Shown here: positions 17,501 to 25,097 of the stretch, in pieces
Layout of the letters: the number at the start of each line of letters is the position of its first letter
Position numbering within the stretch: the first letter of the stretch is position 1
The notes under the pieces: model-generated
Told to the model about the DNA's origin: nothing
The model's input: only the letters and a program-made list of their open reading frames with translations
Databases searched by the model: none
NCBI GenBank assembly: GCA_031732855.1
Contig: JAVMKJ010000068.1
Location: forward strand, 57,707-121,706
From: JAVMKJ01 sp031732855
GTDB taxonomy: Bacteria > Pseudomonadota > Gammaproteobacteria > Competibacterales > Competibacteraceae
Reading direction: 5' to 3'
Length of the DNA stretch: 64,000 bases
Made by a program: the position numbers and the translations under genes

Positions 17501-19632
17501 ACCGCTACGGCGGCGCCACCCAGGAACCGATCCACGCGCCCGAGCTGTGGGTCTTGCACGCGCACATCAGCCGGCAGATCGCCCGATTCCCCGATCTGGA
17601 ACTGTCGCCGCTGGATCGGGTGCGGCAATCCCTCGAACAGCACGGCTACCGGTGCGGCGAACTGTCGGGACGGCAGTTCTGGCTGCGGCTTGAGCCGAGC
17701 GCCGCCGGCGAGGGGCGGATGGTGGTCCAGCCGCGCCCGGCGGAGGATCGCAGCGATCTGATTTTTCGCTTCAACACCGATCGGTATCAGGCCCTGATCC
17801 TGACCCGCTCGGGGGCGACCGGCCTGAGCCTGCACGCCCGCGCCGACGTTCCGGGCTGGAGTTCGGCGCCCCGGGCGCTGTTCGAACTGCAAATTCCGCA
17901 GAACGTGGCGGAGCGCATCCAGTTCTGGGGTCGGGTCAACCGGCGGGGCCAGTGCGCGCCGCCCGTGGTGGTCACCCCGACCACCGGCCTGCCGGGCGAG
18001 GTGCGGCTGATCGCCATGCAGAACGCCAAGCTGCGGCAACTGTCGGCCAACACCACCAGCAGTCAGGACAACGCGGCGCTGGCGCGGACCATCCCGGACC
18101 TGCTCAACGCCATCGGCAACCGGGTCGCCCGCGACTGGGCGGCCCAGAATCCGGCCGAGGCGTTGCGACTCGATGCCGCCGTGTCCCGGGAACGGGATGG
18201 GTTGCCGCTATGGTACGTCAACCGGGTGATGAGCCGGATTCTGCTGTTCCCGGTGGACCAGCAGGAGCGGTTGCTCGATCAGTGGAGCGGCAACTACGCC
18301 GGCATTCTGGAGCATTACCGCAGTCAGGGCCTGCATCCGTTCCGCACCGCCGAGGCCGACTGGCGCGCCGAAACCGTCGGCCAGCAGTTGTTCGAGGGCA
18401 CGGCGGCGGCGGACCCCGACAGCGTGTTCCTGGCGCCGATTTACTACACCACCGTGCAGTATGACGAACGCTTGAATCCGCTGAGCGGCGAGCGGGTGCA
18501 GCGCCTGCTCGACCGGGGGGCGGCTCGCTACGACGCGGCGGCCACCCGGGCGGAGTTCGTCGTCGTGCAGGCGCGGCGCCTCCAGCAGGCGACCCAGCCG
18601 CACGGCCGCTTCCCCGGCGTGACCAGCGTCGAGGAGGGCCTGGCCGCGCCCGACGACAACCCGGTCAAGACCGTGCATCAGGCCTTGCAGGTGATCGCCC
18701 GTTTTCTCGATGCGGTGCAGATCGGTACGACGCTGGAATGGTACGACGCCCAGTCGCCGGTCGAGCCGGCGGACGGCGCGGACCCGACCGAAACGGTGCT
18801 GCGGTGCGGGCGGGTGGTCGAGATCGATCCGCCGTTGGAGAAAGGCGCCCACCTGGCGGGTCAGTATCTGGTGCGGCTGGCTCTCCCCGGCGAGCCGCGC
18901 CTGGTGACCCGGTCGGTCTACGGCCTGCACCAGGCCAACTACGCCGTCAGTCCGACCCCGCTGCGGCTGGAGGACTTCGACCGGGCCGAGCGCGGTCTGG
19001 TGCGGCGCCGGCGCCACCTGCTCACCGGCAACCTGTACGCCGCCCTGCAACTCGCCACCCGCGAGAATCTGGGCCGGCCGCAACTGTTCACCGACGCCGA
19101 GGGCCAGCGCCAGCGCGGCGTGCTGTTGCATGCGGACTACACCCTGACCGAGCTGCGCGACCAGCCGGTCCTGCTGCGCGGTCCCGCCGTGCTGGCGGCG
19201 TGCGTGGCGCACGCGCTCCAGCAGCGCCCGCTGCCGCTCACCATCCTGATCGCCCAGACCGACGACGGCGGCCATCCGCTCCAATTCGACCGGCGGCGGG
19301 ATTTCGTACTGGAGGTCGAGGCGGACGCGGTGCGGCTGAGCATCCCCGGCGCGCACGCCCGCAACGCGGTCCTGCTGCATTCCCAGGCCTGGCGGGCGTT
19401 GCCGCTGGCCGGCGAGCCGCTGGCCGGCGACCGCACCGTCATGACGATGCGGATCGAGCCAACGGATCGCGCCGCCGTACTCGCCGTTTTGGGGGAAACG
19501 TTCGCCTGGTACGCGCCCGCCAAATACCGGGACTGGTATAACACCCAGCACGAGCCGTCGGCCACGCCCCGTTCCGAAAGCGCGGTCGCGCGCGGCGAGC
19601 CGGCGCGCGCGGCGCCCCCACCCCGGCCTTGA
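14509..19632 (+). CDS. DNA N6-adenine methyltransferase-helicase fusion (DarB/strawberry-notch type)
   Basis: A 1707-residue protein. The order is: an N-terminal region of unknown fold, a SAM-dependent methyltransferase with a VLEPTAGHGAL SAM-binding loop near 250 and the catalytic NPPF motif near 314-317, then a superfamily 2 helicase of strawberry-notch type with a Walker A-like DETGIGKG near 587, a DESH box near 717 and a motif VI-like QFWGRVNRRGQ near 1140, and a long C-terminal extension. The ATG has a GGAGG site. Phage P1 DarB, which protects injected DNA from type I restriction, has the same methyltransferase-helicase plan. A role in protecting transferred DNA is therefore plausible, as inference from architecture and context. 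Confidence 0.82.
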   Translation: MATTTPWLDLSAYGLRLHVIAAPGGRPIMYVTGPTDAHQRALIALGFQRTPGGHIVKPDGKLAAAAALAQFPAARLRELPLADVVRQVNWTPRPNASGARFAPSDESPPSAGGPGVVRPQDLPDALSALVERAANGERLDSADLRQFATRLHLPRNSNGLTPGFLHQIQEALEVAAVRTIAPTFQSVQADLRAGRPLADAAFRAAVALTEGLPRQRYRSERTVQLAQYSTPLPLALAAQALLGPVGAGRTVLEPTAGHGALVCGLPGDVAITAIELDPGRADRLRRALPAMRVLAGDAFALLGAAEPAYDYVIANPPFGSLQPMRDQFRATVTVAGAPFTTQRLDHALLLHGLRQRHPAGRAVFILAAEHPRDHALERPDGGSRYLFNFLADHFEVEAVIGVHGDLYGQHGAHYPVRLVVVGAQGSGFAPVPDTVPVVATWDELWRMTCAAIARLGPSRRERLAPVAAPADPAPDEPAAADPAETPAPDPLDANPAEDEPVVYQVRYEARSRIGEPITMIPANMALASRRALDRVEQRHGPSVDAFVARALGRDRVDLESAFSPEQVDALALALHALHQGRGFIEADETGIGKGRVLAGLAQWAWRERRLVLFLTEKPNLFSDFYRDLTHTGGAAQARPVILNEGVAIKDTERGHTLLRPTLAGELRRWIDAGALPPNCNLVLATYSQINRPWSQCPKARWLLAIAERERPLVIADESHNAAGGSNTFENVRALVAAASGVVFSSATYAKRPDNLELYAPVLPAPYRRDCLTELLQAGGAPLQEVFSQMLAEDGVLVRREHDLSQIAFRTAPDRRREARNRDLADRLAGILEQMAYLGGDIQAMIDEENQRLAEALGDSDERRGARAGLQSMNFGSRLYQLNRLFLLALKVDYAVEFGLGELQAGRKPVFVLEHTLETLLREVITNRFDDRSDAPGDDDPPERPAAPDPQPMTTRPLLEDSAPEPGAAHAPSDTYPALHFRDALQRVLDRMMTLTRRDRYGGATQEPIHAPELWVLHAHISRQIARFPDLELSPLDRVRQSLEQHGYRCGELSGRQFWLRLEPSAAGEGRMVVQPRPAEDRSDLIFRFNTDRYQALILTRSGATGLSLHARADVPGWSSAPRALFELQIPQNVAERIQFWGRVNRRGQCAPPVVVTPTTGLPGEVRLIAMQNAKLRQLSANTTSSQDNAALARTIPDLLNAIGNRVARDWAAQNPAEALRLDAAVSRERDGLPLWYVNRVMSRILLFPVDQQERLLDQWSGNYAGILEHYRSQGLHPFRTAEADWRAETVGQQLFEGTAAADPDSVFLAPIYYTTVQYDERLNPLSGERVQRLLDRGAARYDAAATRAEFVVVQARRLQQATQPHGRFPGVTSVEEGLAAPDDNPVKTVHQALQVIARFLDAVQIGTTLEWYDAQSPVEPADGADPTETVLRCGRVVEIDPPLEKGAHLAGQYLVRLALPGEPRLVTRSVYGLHQANYAVSPTPLRLEDFDRAERGLVRRRRHLLTGNLYAALQLATRENLGRPQLFTDAEGQRQRGVLLHADYTLTELRDQPVLLRGPAVLAACVAHALQQRPLPLTILIAQTDDGGHPLQFDRRRDFVLEVEADAVRLSIPGAHARNAVLLHSQAWRALPLAGEPLAGDRTVMTMRIEPTDRAAVLAVLGETFAWYAPAKYRDWYNTQHEPSATPRSESAVARGEPARAAPPPRP

Positions 19633-19687
19633 GCCGAACATCGGTCCTACCCGGCTTCCGCCGCCACCCCCCCCCGGAGCGAACTCC

Positions 19688-20161
19688 ATGAACTTCTTAC
19701 CGATCGGCCCCGCATTCACCGACCTGGTCGGCCAAACGCTGACCCTGGCCGAGTTTCACCGAGCGTTGGGCATCGATCCGCCGCTGGCCCCTGGCGAGGA
19801 CGTGACCTGGCTGGGATTGAAGGCTCGAACCGGGACCGGGATCAACGCCCTGCTCGCCTGTTACGATCCTGACAGGGAGGGCGAGCCGTTCGACCTGACC
19901 CTGGCCGTGTATGAAACCGTGCAACAGCGCGATCCCGCCGGCCACGACCGGGGGACGGCTCGCCAGCGGCGGGCGGTACTGGAACTGGTTCGGGAGGCCA
20001 GATCGCCCGACCGGCTGCGGGTCACCGCCGCCGACGTGCCGCAGTCGGATCGGGAACGACCGCTGGTCGAGGTGCTGCGGGAACTGCGGAGCGTGCTGGC
20101 GTCCTGGCCGAGCGAACGGTCCAATCGGCTGGCGTTTAACTCGCCCACCCCGGAATCATGA
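19688..20161 (+). CDS. Hypothetical protein
   Basis: An unrecognised 157-residue protein, last gene of the exonuclease/methyltransferase operon, 55 bases after the helicase gene and with a CGGAGCG-type ribosome site. It is acidic to neutral, with a strand-helix N-terminal half and an Arg-rich C-terminal helix. No catalytic motif or export signal is visible. Its stop codon shares its last base with the first base of a MITE-like element, so that element inserted at, or replaced, the original 3' end. Confidence 0.55.
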   Translation: MNFLPIGPAFTDLVGQTLTLAEFHRALGIDPPLAPGEDVTWLGLKARTGTGINALLACYDPDREGEPFDLTLAVYETVQQRDPAGHDRGTARQRRAVLELVREARSPDRLRVTAADVPQSDRERPLVEVLRELRSVLASWPSERSNRLAFNSPTPES

Positions 20162-20339
20162 TCCTAAATTCGGCAGTTGGATCGGCTCCTGTTCAGTAGC
20201 GCTATGATAATGCAATAAAATTTTCTTGGACCATATTCACCCAACGGGTGACATCTTCAACTGCTCCGCAGTTGGATAGACTGCATTCGGATCAATGCGT
20301 TACGTGAGTTCCGCACCGCCCAACTGCCGTTTCTAGGAT
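20161..20339. mobile_element. MITE-like element with 20-bp imperfect inverted repeats
   Basis: The left end ATCCTAAATTCGGCAGTTGG (20161-20180) is matched at 17 of 20 positions by the reverse complement of the right end at 20320-20339 (ATCCTAGAAACGGCAGTTGG). The 179-base element has no coding capacity. Inside are two perfect stem-loops: TCACCC-AAC-GGGTGA at 20237-20251 and CAACTGC-TCC-GCAGTTG at 20258-20274, the second repeating the sequence of the terminal repeats. No target duplication is clear. It fills the gap between the exonuclease operon and the RNA-repair locus. Confidence 0.6.
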
Positions 20340-20341
20340 GA

Positions 20342-20373
20342 TCGATAGATTGACTCATTTGCTGATTGACTCA
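20342..20373. repeat. Second, short TTGACTCA octamer array
   Basis: Four 8-base units in register: TCGATAGA, TTGACTCA (20350-20357), TTTGCTGA and TTGACTCA (20366-20373). This is the same octamer and period as the 19-unit array at 4168-4319, 16 kb away. It begins two bases after the MITE-like element and lies about 55 bases before the start of the split RlaP gene. Confidence 0.7.
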
Positions 20374-20426
20374 CAACGACGTCCGTCACATCGTCATTTC
20401 GCGTACGCTCACCAGGAAGAAACCCG

Positions 20427-20549
20427 ATGCCCGAACGCCCTATCGAATCCGACGCTGCCGGTGCGATCATCCTGGAACGTTTGGCCGCCATCGAACAGAC
20501 CGAAGCAGTCCGCATCCTGTACGCCTGCGAGTCCGGCAGCCGCGCCTAG
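20427..20549 (+). pseudogene. RlaP-type RNA-repair nucleotidyltransferase, 5' fragment
   Basis: ATG at 20427 with an AGGAAGA ribosome site opens a frame of 40 codons whose last residues, LYACESGSRA, are the nucleotide-binding G-S motif of the DNA polymerase beta-like RlaP family (PF10127). It stops at an amber codon inside the CTAG (20546-20549) that flanks the IS element. The frame resumes in phase right after the second CTAG at 22307-22310 with GFASPDSDYDVRF, so these are parts of one gene. In family members the residue at the amber position is, to my knowledge, tryptophan (S-G-S-R-A-W-G). The other pieces are at 22311-22549 and 29878 onward. Confidence 0.8.
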
Positions 20550-22306
20550 AGCGCTGACCGGTTTGGAGCCTCAAGCGGCCAAACGCTCAAAGGGTTCAGC
20601 GTCATTGGCGGCCTGGGCGGTGAGGGCTTGGGCCCGCTCCAGGTTTTGGATCGCACACACCAGCCGTAAGTGACCGGTGTTTTTGCGGGTACCGCAGTAC
20701 CGCGCCTCATTGCCCTGGCGCTGGCTGACATGGGCCAACCCGTGCTCGACCCCGACCCGTTCGCGCAGGGCGGCGCGACCCTCCACGGTGGCAGGCAACT
20801 CCTGGAGGCGTTGCCAGAGGTTTTCCTGGAGGTGAATGCTCAAGGTTCGGCCCCCGGTCTTGCGCGACGTACACTGACTCCGTAAGGGGCAGGCCTCACA
20901 GGCGGCGGCTGGAAAACAAGCCGTCTTGCCGGGGGTGATGGGGATCGCTTGGCCGGCCGGACAGGTCGCCTGACCGGCGGCCAGATCGAGTTGAAATTCC
21001 CGCTTGCCGAACTGCCCGGCCGGGTGCGGGGCCGGCCAGGGGCGACAGAGGATGGCCGCGCCATAGGCCGCGTAGTCCGGAATCAAGTCGTCCCCCAGAT
21101 AGCCCCGATCGATGTGCAACGAGGTCACCTGACGGTGCTGGAGTTCGACGGCGATCAGCAGCGGTTCCAGACCGGCCGTATCCGGGGTGTTGGCGGGCAG
21201 GACCTCGGCGGCGAGGATCACCCCCTCGTCAAGGTCCTGGGCAATGTGCCGTTTGTAGCCATCAAAGCGGCAGGCCGAGGACTTGCGGCCGTGGCGCATC
21301 TCGGGATCGGTGATGCTGATCTGGCGGTCTTTGGCCACTCCCTGGCGGATTCGGCTCCCGCCGTCGACCGGGTCGGGTTCCAGGTCTTGCGCCCGCAGCG
21401 CCTGCAAGGTGTGCAAGGCCGCCGCCAACGGCGGGGAGTGCCGTTCCTGTGGGAAGTGCGTGTCGATCCAGGCCTGGAGGGCGTCCAGTTCGTCGCAGAG
21501 CCGCTGCAGCGCCTGCTGCTTCTGCTCGGCGTCCGCCCAGTCGATGTCCAGCGCCGCCTTGAGGCTGGGCGCGTCGAACAGCGACAAGCCGATCTGGTCG
21601 ATCACGTGGGCGACCTCCTGCTGGGCCAAGGTCGCCAGACACCCGATGACCTGATGGGCCGCGTGGCCCAGGAGGTTGAAGGTGTCTTCCACCCGGCCCC
21701 GGCCCCACAGCGGGCTGGAGTCCAGGGCCAGGCGCAGGGTTTTGGCGTCGAACCCGCCCCGCCGCCGCGCCAGTTCCACCGTGCGGTCCAACAGCCGCTG
21801 GTCCATCCCGGTGCCGAGCAACCGCATCCGAAAATCGAACAACGCTCCCTGGGAGAACGCCGGCTCCTCGGCCCCCAGACACCCCAACACCAGTTGCCAG
21901 CGCTTGGAATCCACCGTCAGTTCCACCGCCTCCTGATCGCCGACGCCGGTATAGGCTTGCAGCACCGTCGCCATCGCCAACAGCGCCGGCGGCACCGGCG
22001 GCTTGCCCGCCCCCGTCTGCCGGTACATCTCCAGCAGTTCGCCCTGGAAAGCCTCATCGAACAATTCGCCCCGAATCTCCCGCAGAAACACAAACAGCTT
22101 CTTGCGCGTGGCGGCACGGGCCACCACCTTTTGTTCGGCCGGACTCAAGGCAACGGGCGGTGACCATAGCGGGGGCGTCCACATACGCATTCACTCCAAG
22201 CGGTTGAAGACCACAAGGCAAGTCTATCCCAACCTGAACCAGGGACGATGGTCGAGCCTCCCCAGCCCGATCCTCAAGGCCAGCCTTGTCCAAACCGGTC
22301 AACGCT
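20550..22306. mobile_element. IS1182-family insertion sequence inside the RlaP gene
   Basis: A 1757-bp element with terminal inverted repeats. The left end reads AGCGCTGACCGGTTTGGA (20550-20567) and the right end is its inverse with one mismatch (AGCGTTGACCGGTTTGGA, reverse strand of 22289-22306). Both ends are flanked by CTAG (20546-20549 and 22307-22310), which is best read as a 4-bp target duplication of a palindromic target. One transposase gene fills the element on the minus strand. The element looks intact and may still be active. Confidence 0.85.
20571..22190 (-). CDS. IS1182-family DDE transposase
   Basis: A 539-residue transposase with an N-terminal helical DNA-binding part (to about 150), a DDE catalytic core (probable catalytic Asp in the LALDSSPLWGRG strand near 160, then the ITDPEMRHGRK motif near 300 with the following FDGYKRH, and H-I-D-R-G-Y-L-G near 365), and a zinc-ribbon-like C-P-x-G plus CEACPLRSQC segment near 420-440, as usual in IS1182/IS5-like enzymes. 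The ATG at 22190 has a GGAGTGA site directly before it. The reading frame is intact and full length for the family. Confidence 0.92.
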   Translation of the reverse strand: MRMWTPPLWSPPVALSPAEQKVVARAATRKKLFVFLREIRGELFDEAFQGELLEMYRQTGAGKPPVPPALLAMATVLQAYTGVGDQEAVELTVDSKRWQLVLGCLGAEEPAFSQGALFDFRMRLLGTGMDQRLLDRTVELARRRGGFDAKTLRLALDSSPLWGRGRVEDTFNLLGHAAHQVIGCLATLAQQEVAHVIDQIGLSLFDAPSLKAALDIDWADAEQKQQALQRLCDELDALQAWIDTHFPQERHSPPLAAALHTLQALRAQDLEPDPVDGGSRIRQGVAKDRQISITDPEMRHGRKSSACRFDGYKRHIAQDLDEGVILAAEVLPANTPDTAGLEPLLIAVELQHRQVTSLHIDRGYLGDDLIPDYAAYGAAILCRPWPAPHPAGQFGKREFQLDLAAGQATCPAGQAIPITPGKTACFPAAACEACPLRSQCTSRKTGGRTLSIHLQENLWQRLQELPATVEGRAALRERVGVEHGLAHVSQRQGNEARYCGTRKNTGHLRLVCAIQNLERAQALTAQAANDAEPFERLAA

Positions 22307-22310
22307 CTAG

Positions 22311-22549
22311 GGCTTCGCCTCGCCGGACAGCGACTACGACGTGCGCTTCCTCTACGTCCGGCCGCGCGACTGGTATCTGAGCATCGACCTGGAGCGCCGC
22401 CGCGACGTGATCGAGCGCCCCATCGAGGGCGTACTGGACATCAACGGCTGGGACTTGCGCAAGGCGCTGCAATTGATGCGCAAATCCAACCCTCCGTTGT
22501 TCGAGTGGCTGCATTCGCCCCTGGCCTATCGGGCGCAAGCGGAATTCCG
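22311..22549 (+). pseudogene. RlaP-type nucleotidyltransferase, middle fragment
   Basis: In phase with the 5' fragment across the IS element. It begins GFASPDSDYDVRFLYVRP, giving the D-x-D metal motif of the nucleotidyltransferase, and continues through a W-Y-L-S-I and an N-G-W-D-L-R-K-A-L helix to the codons for A-E-F. At 22550 homology stops abruptly. The frame then reads 11 unrelated codons to a TGA at 22581-22583. The next true codons (R-E-A-I-A-A-L) are found 7.3 kb away at 29877. The gene is therefore interrupted by the segment 22550-29869. Confidence 0.82.
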
Positions 22550-22680
22550 TAACGGTCCGGCCAAGGCCGTCTGGACGGACTGAAGCGGAATAGGGACACT
22601 GGTGGGAGCGGAGACGTAGGGTATCCGCACCGTAATGAAGAGCAGGAAAATATGACGGATGGGACAGTCCTTCTCCGGGG

Positions 22681-23110
22681 ATGATCTGGATTGATCCCTC
22701 GGGCTGGCGGCAGTACAGCGTCGAGTATAAGCGGCGGCTGGCGCAGTTGACGTTGGAGCCGGGGGCATCGGTCGCCGGGATTGCGTTCAGCCATCAGATG
22801 AACACCAACCAACTGTTCAAATGGCGACGGTAGTAATTTACGGCAACCAAGACAACCGACGGAAACGGTGATGGCGCTGGAGCCGGCACCGGTGGTGATA
22901 CTGTTGCCGGTGGTGATGACGCCGGCGCGTGCGGTGGCTACCGAGCCGACGAGCATGACGGCCACCGCTCTGGTCAGTACGGACGCCCTGCCGAGTCCAG
23001 TGGAACCAGGCCAGATCGAGATCGCGGTGGGGCGAACGCGGATTCGCGTGACCGGGTCGGTCGGTCCCACGCTGCTGGACATAATTCTGACTCATGTCCA
23101 TCGGCGATGA
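22681..23110 (+). pseudogene. IS66-family tnpA remnant
   Basis: From 22681 a 50-codon frame reads like the start of the IS66 OrfA/TnpA accessory protein (Y-S-V-E-Y-K-R-R-L, then LEPGASVAGIA and a terminal LFKWRR), then meets TAG at 22831-22833. The remainder continues in another frame to 23110 with an E-I-A-V-G-R-T-R-I-R-V segment typical of the C-terminal part. At least one frameshift and one stop separate the halves. It cannot make a working protein. Confidence 0.75.
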
Positions 23111-23275
23111 TCGGGCCGCCGATGGGGACGCGGATTTGGATCACGGCTGGCGTCACCGATTTAGGGCGGGGCTTCGATGGGCTGGCGACCCTGGTGCAAA
23201 CCCGGCTGGAGGCCGATCCGTTTTCCGGTTAGGTATTTGTGTTTTGAGGTCGGCGCGGCGATTAAAAATCAAACA
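23107..23275 (+). pseudogene. IS66-family tnpB remnant
   Basis: The ATG overlaps the tnpA end by four bases, the normal IS66 arrangement. The frame reads MIGPPMGTRIWITAGVTDLG and RGFDGLATLVQT, the standard start of IS66 OrfB/TnpB, but is broken by TAG after D-P-F-S-G and by TGA and TAA a few codons later, where the expected residues (G-x-VFVF-R-GRRGD) are still readable. Homology fades at about 23275. The tnpC transposase is absent. Confidence 0.8.
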
Positions 23276-23325
23276 GTTAATGCTGCTTTTCAACTAGTGA
23301 CCCCGACTATTTTGAAAACCGATAG

Positions 23326-23499
23326 GTGGTGAGCACCAATGAGGAGGGACTGCTGGCCGCCGAAAAGGCGGTTTATACTGATTATTCACTATGGAGCGGC
23401 ATCGATTATCGCTTCGTCCCGCAATGCAGCTACGACAAGGGATTATTCCGAGATTTCCGAACTGACAGGCCTGAAAGTGTTCGTCACGACCCTCCCTGA
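23326..23499 (+). other. Short open frame, possible gene fragment
   Basis: A GTG-initiated frame of 57 codons (alternative GTG at 23329) lies between the IS66 remnant and the GHKL gene. The peptide is not repetitive and has a protein-like composition (for example TDYSLWSGIDYRFVPQ in its middle), but has no good ribosome site and resembles nothing I can name. It may be a fragment of a gene cut by the IS66 element, or chance. Confidence 0.25.
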
Positions 23500-23541
23500 T
23501 CATGCAGCAGCGGAGGCAACAAGAAATTAAGGGGTAACGCC

Positions 23542-24456
23542 TTGCAGTGTGTGGTTCGCTTCCCCGCCACTTGGGTAAATGCGTCGCGGTTTGAAACTGC
23601 GCTGCTGGCTTCGTGCAGCCCTCACGCTCCAAGCAGCCACGACATCGTCTTTGAGATTCCTGCCGACTGCAAGATCATGATCGACAGCGCAATCCGTCTT
23701 CTCTCGCTTGCAAATCAACTGGTTTCGACCACCCGGCGCACCCGACTGCAGTTCGAAGAAGGTGAAGTTGGAACCATGGGATATCTCAACAGGATGGGTT
23801 TTTTCGATTGCCTTGATCCTCGGGTTAACATCGAACCTGAAAGACCTTTCATTTCCGGAGCTGCTTTGCACCGTGGCGGGAACCGCATGTTGGTCGAGAT
23901 TACCCGTATCAACAAGGACGTGCGGGATGATGAATTGCCAACTCGTCTGTCAGATGCGGTCGAGAAAGCCTGTGCGAGTCGCGCCGATGTCAAAGAACTG
24001 GGCGGCGCCGTCTGGACGATCTTTGCCGAACTGATCCAGAACATCTTCGATCACAGCGATACCCAACTGGATGGCTACGCAGCGCTTCAGGTCTATCAAG
24101 GCGGCAATAAGGTCTCAGTCGCGGTGTCTGACAGCGGACGCGGCATTATGGACACGTTACGCCCGGCTTTACGAACCGAGTTCCCCAAACTGGCCGACCT
24201 TTCGGACACCGAAGTTCTCGTTGAAGTCTTTCGCCAGGGCGTATCGCGCCATGGCACCGATCGAGGCTGCGGCTTGAAGGGATGCGCCGCCAAGGCCATC
24301 AAGTTTGCCGCGACGTTGGACGTGCGGCTGCCGAACCAGCGCGTCTTGCTGGTTCCGGCCAAGGGCATCTATGAACTTAACATCGCCCATTGCTACGAGG
24401 GACTGCCGCTGCTCTGGGGTACGCATATCGGGTTTGCTTTCGGCATGGGCGCTTGA
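23542..24456 (+). CDS. GHKL-type ATP-binding protein beside CBASS
   Basis: A 304-residue protein. The N-terminal 115 residues look like a STAS-like alpha/beta region. The C-terminal part has the GHKL ATPase boxes: the N box in FAELIQNIFDHS near 156-167, the G1 box D-S-G-R-G near 196-200, and a Gly-rich G-T-D-R-G-C-G-L-K-G lid near 238-247. There is no dimerisation or phospho-acceptor histidine domain, so it is not a normal sensor kinase; it is closer to anti-sigma-type kinases. TTG at 23542 is chosen as start because AAGGGG stands nine bases upstream. It is 32 bases before the STAS-like gene and in line with the CBASS genes, so joint transcription is likely. Confidence 0.72.
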   Translation: MQCVVRFPATWVNASRFETALLASCSPHAPSSHDIVFEIPADCKIMIDSAIRLLSLANQLVSTTRRTRLQFEEGEVGTMGYLNRMGFFDCLDPRVNIEPERPFISGAALHRGGNRMLVEITRINKDVRDDELPTRLSDAVEKACASRADVKELGGAVWTIFAELIQNIFDHSDTQLDGYAALQVYQGGNKVSVAVSDSGRGIMDTLRPALRTEFPKLADLSDTEVLVEVFRQGVSRHGTDRGCGLKGCAAKAIKFAATLDVRLPNQRVLLVPAKGIYELNIAHCYEGLPLLWGTHIGFAFGMGA

Positions 24457-24488
24457 CAAGGCTGGGTTATTCTGATTAAGTTAGTTAA

Positions 24489-25040
24489 ATGAACGAGATG
24501 TTCGGAGTGCTCTCCCTGCGCAATTTCATGAACCGCCCGGATGGGTGGGGGCGATCGGAAGGCCGCGAGGTCTACAACCGTCTTCTGGATTTTGTGGAGG
24601 GAAACCCGGGAACGATCGTATTCAAGGTCTCCTTGGAGGGTGTTCGACGCCTGGATATGTCATTTGCGTCGGAAACTCTGGTGGAATTAGCGCGCCGGTA
24701 TCGACGGACCAAAGGCTTCTGCCTCATTGACCTGGCCGACAAGGACATTGCGGAGAACATCGACGCTGCGGCTGAGAGGAAAGACCAACCGCTGCTTATA
24801 TGGGAAGGCAAGTCCGCGAGAGTGATCGGGGCCAATCTCAGCGAAGGCACGCGCGAAGCGTTTCAATTCGCCATGGGACGCCCGGAATGCCGGGCGGCCG
24901 AATTTGCCACCCAGAAAGGAATCTCGATCGCCAATGCGAGTATGAAGTTCAAGCAGCTTTGGAACGAGGGATTCCTGCTACGACGCGAAAGCGTCGCCGA
25001 TTCGGGCGGCGTTGAATTTGTCTACCAGCGTATCGGGTAA
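24489..25040 (+). CDS. STAS-like (DUF4325) protein with winged-helix tail
   Basis: A 183-residue protein whose first 100 residues look like a STAS-like DUF4325 domain, with the strand R-L-D-M-S-F-A-S-E-T-L near 52-62 that corresponds to the conserved D/S loop of anti-anti-sigma proteins. Residues about 125-175 look like a winged helix (AAEFATQKGISIANASMKFKQLW, then a G-F-L-L-R wing). Proteins of this family are commonly encoded next to GHKL ATPases. The pair resembles a partner-switching module, with the ATPase acting on or binding the STAS domain. A role in controlling the CBASS operon 57 bases downstream is inference. Confidence 0.7.
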   Translation: MNEMFGVLSLRNFMNRPDGWGRSEGREVYNRLLDFVEGNPGTIVFKVSLEGVRRLDMSFASETLVELARRYRRTKGFCLIDLADKDIAENIDAAAERKDQPLLIWEGKSARVIGANLSEGTREAFQFAMGRPECRAAEFATQKGISIANASMKFKQLWNEGFLLRRESVADSGGVEFVYQRIG

Positions 25041-25097
25041 ATTTTTTTCAGATGGGTTAAACTGATTCAGTTAATGAGATTATTGAGATTTTAAAAA

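Noticed and set aside
22681..23275. Functional IS66 element
   Set aside because: tnpA and tnpB carry stops and a frameshift and tnpC is missing.
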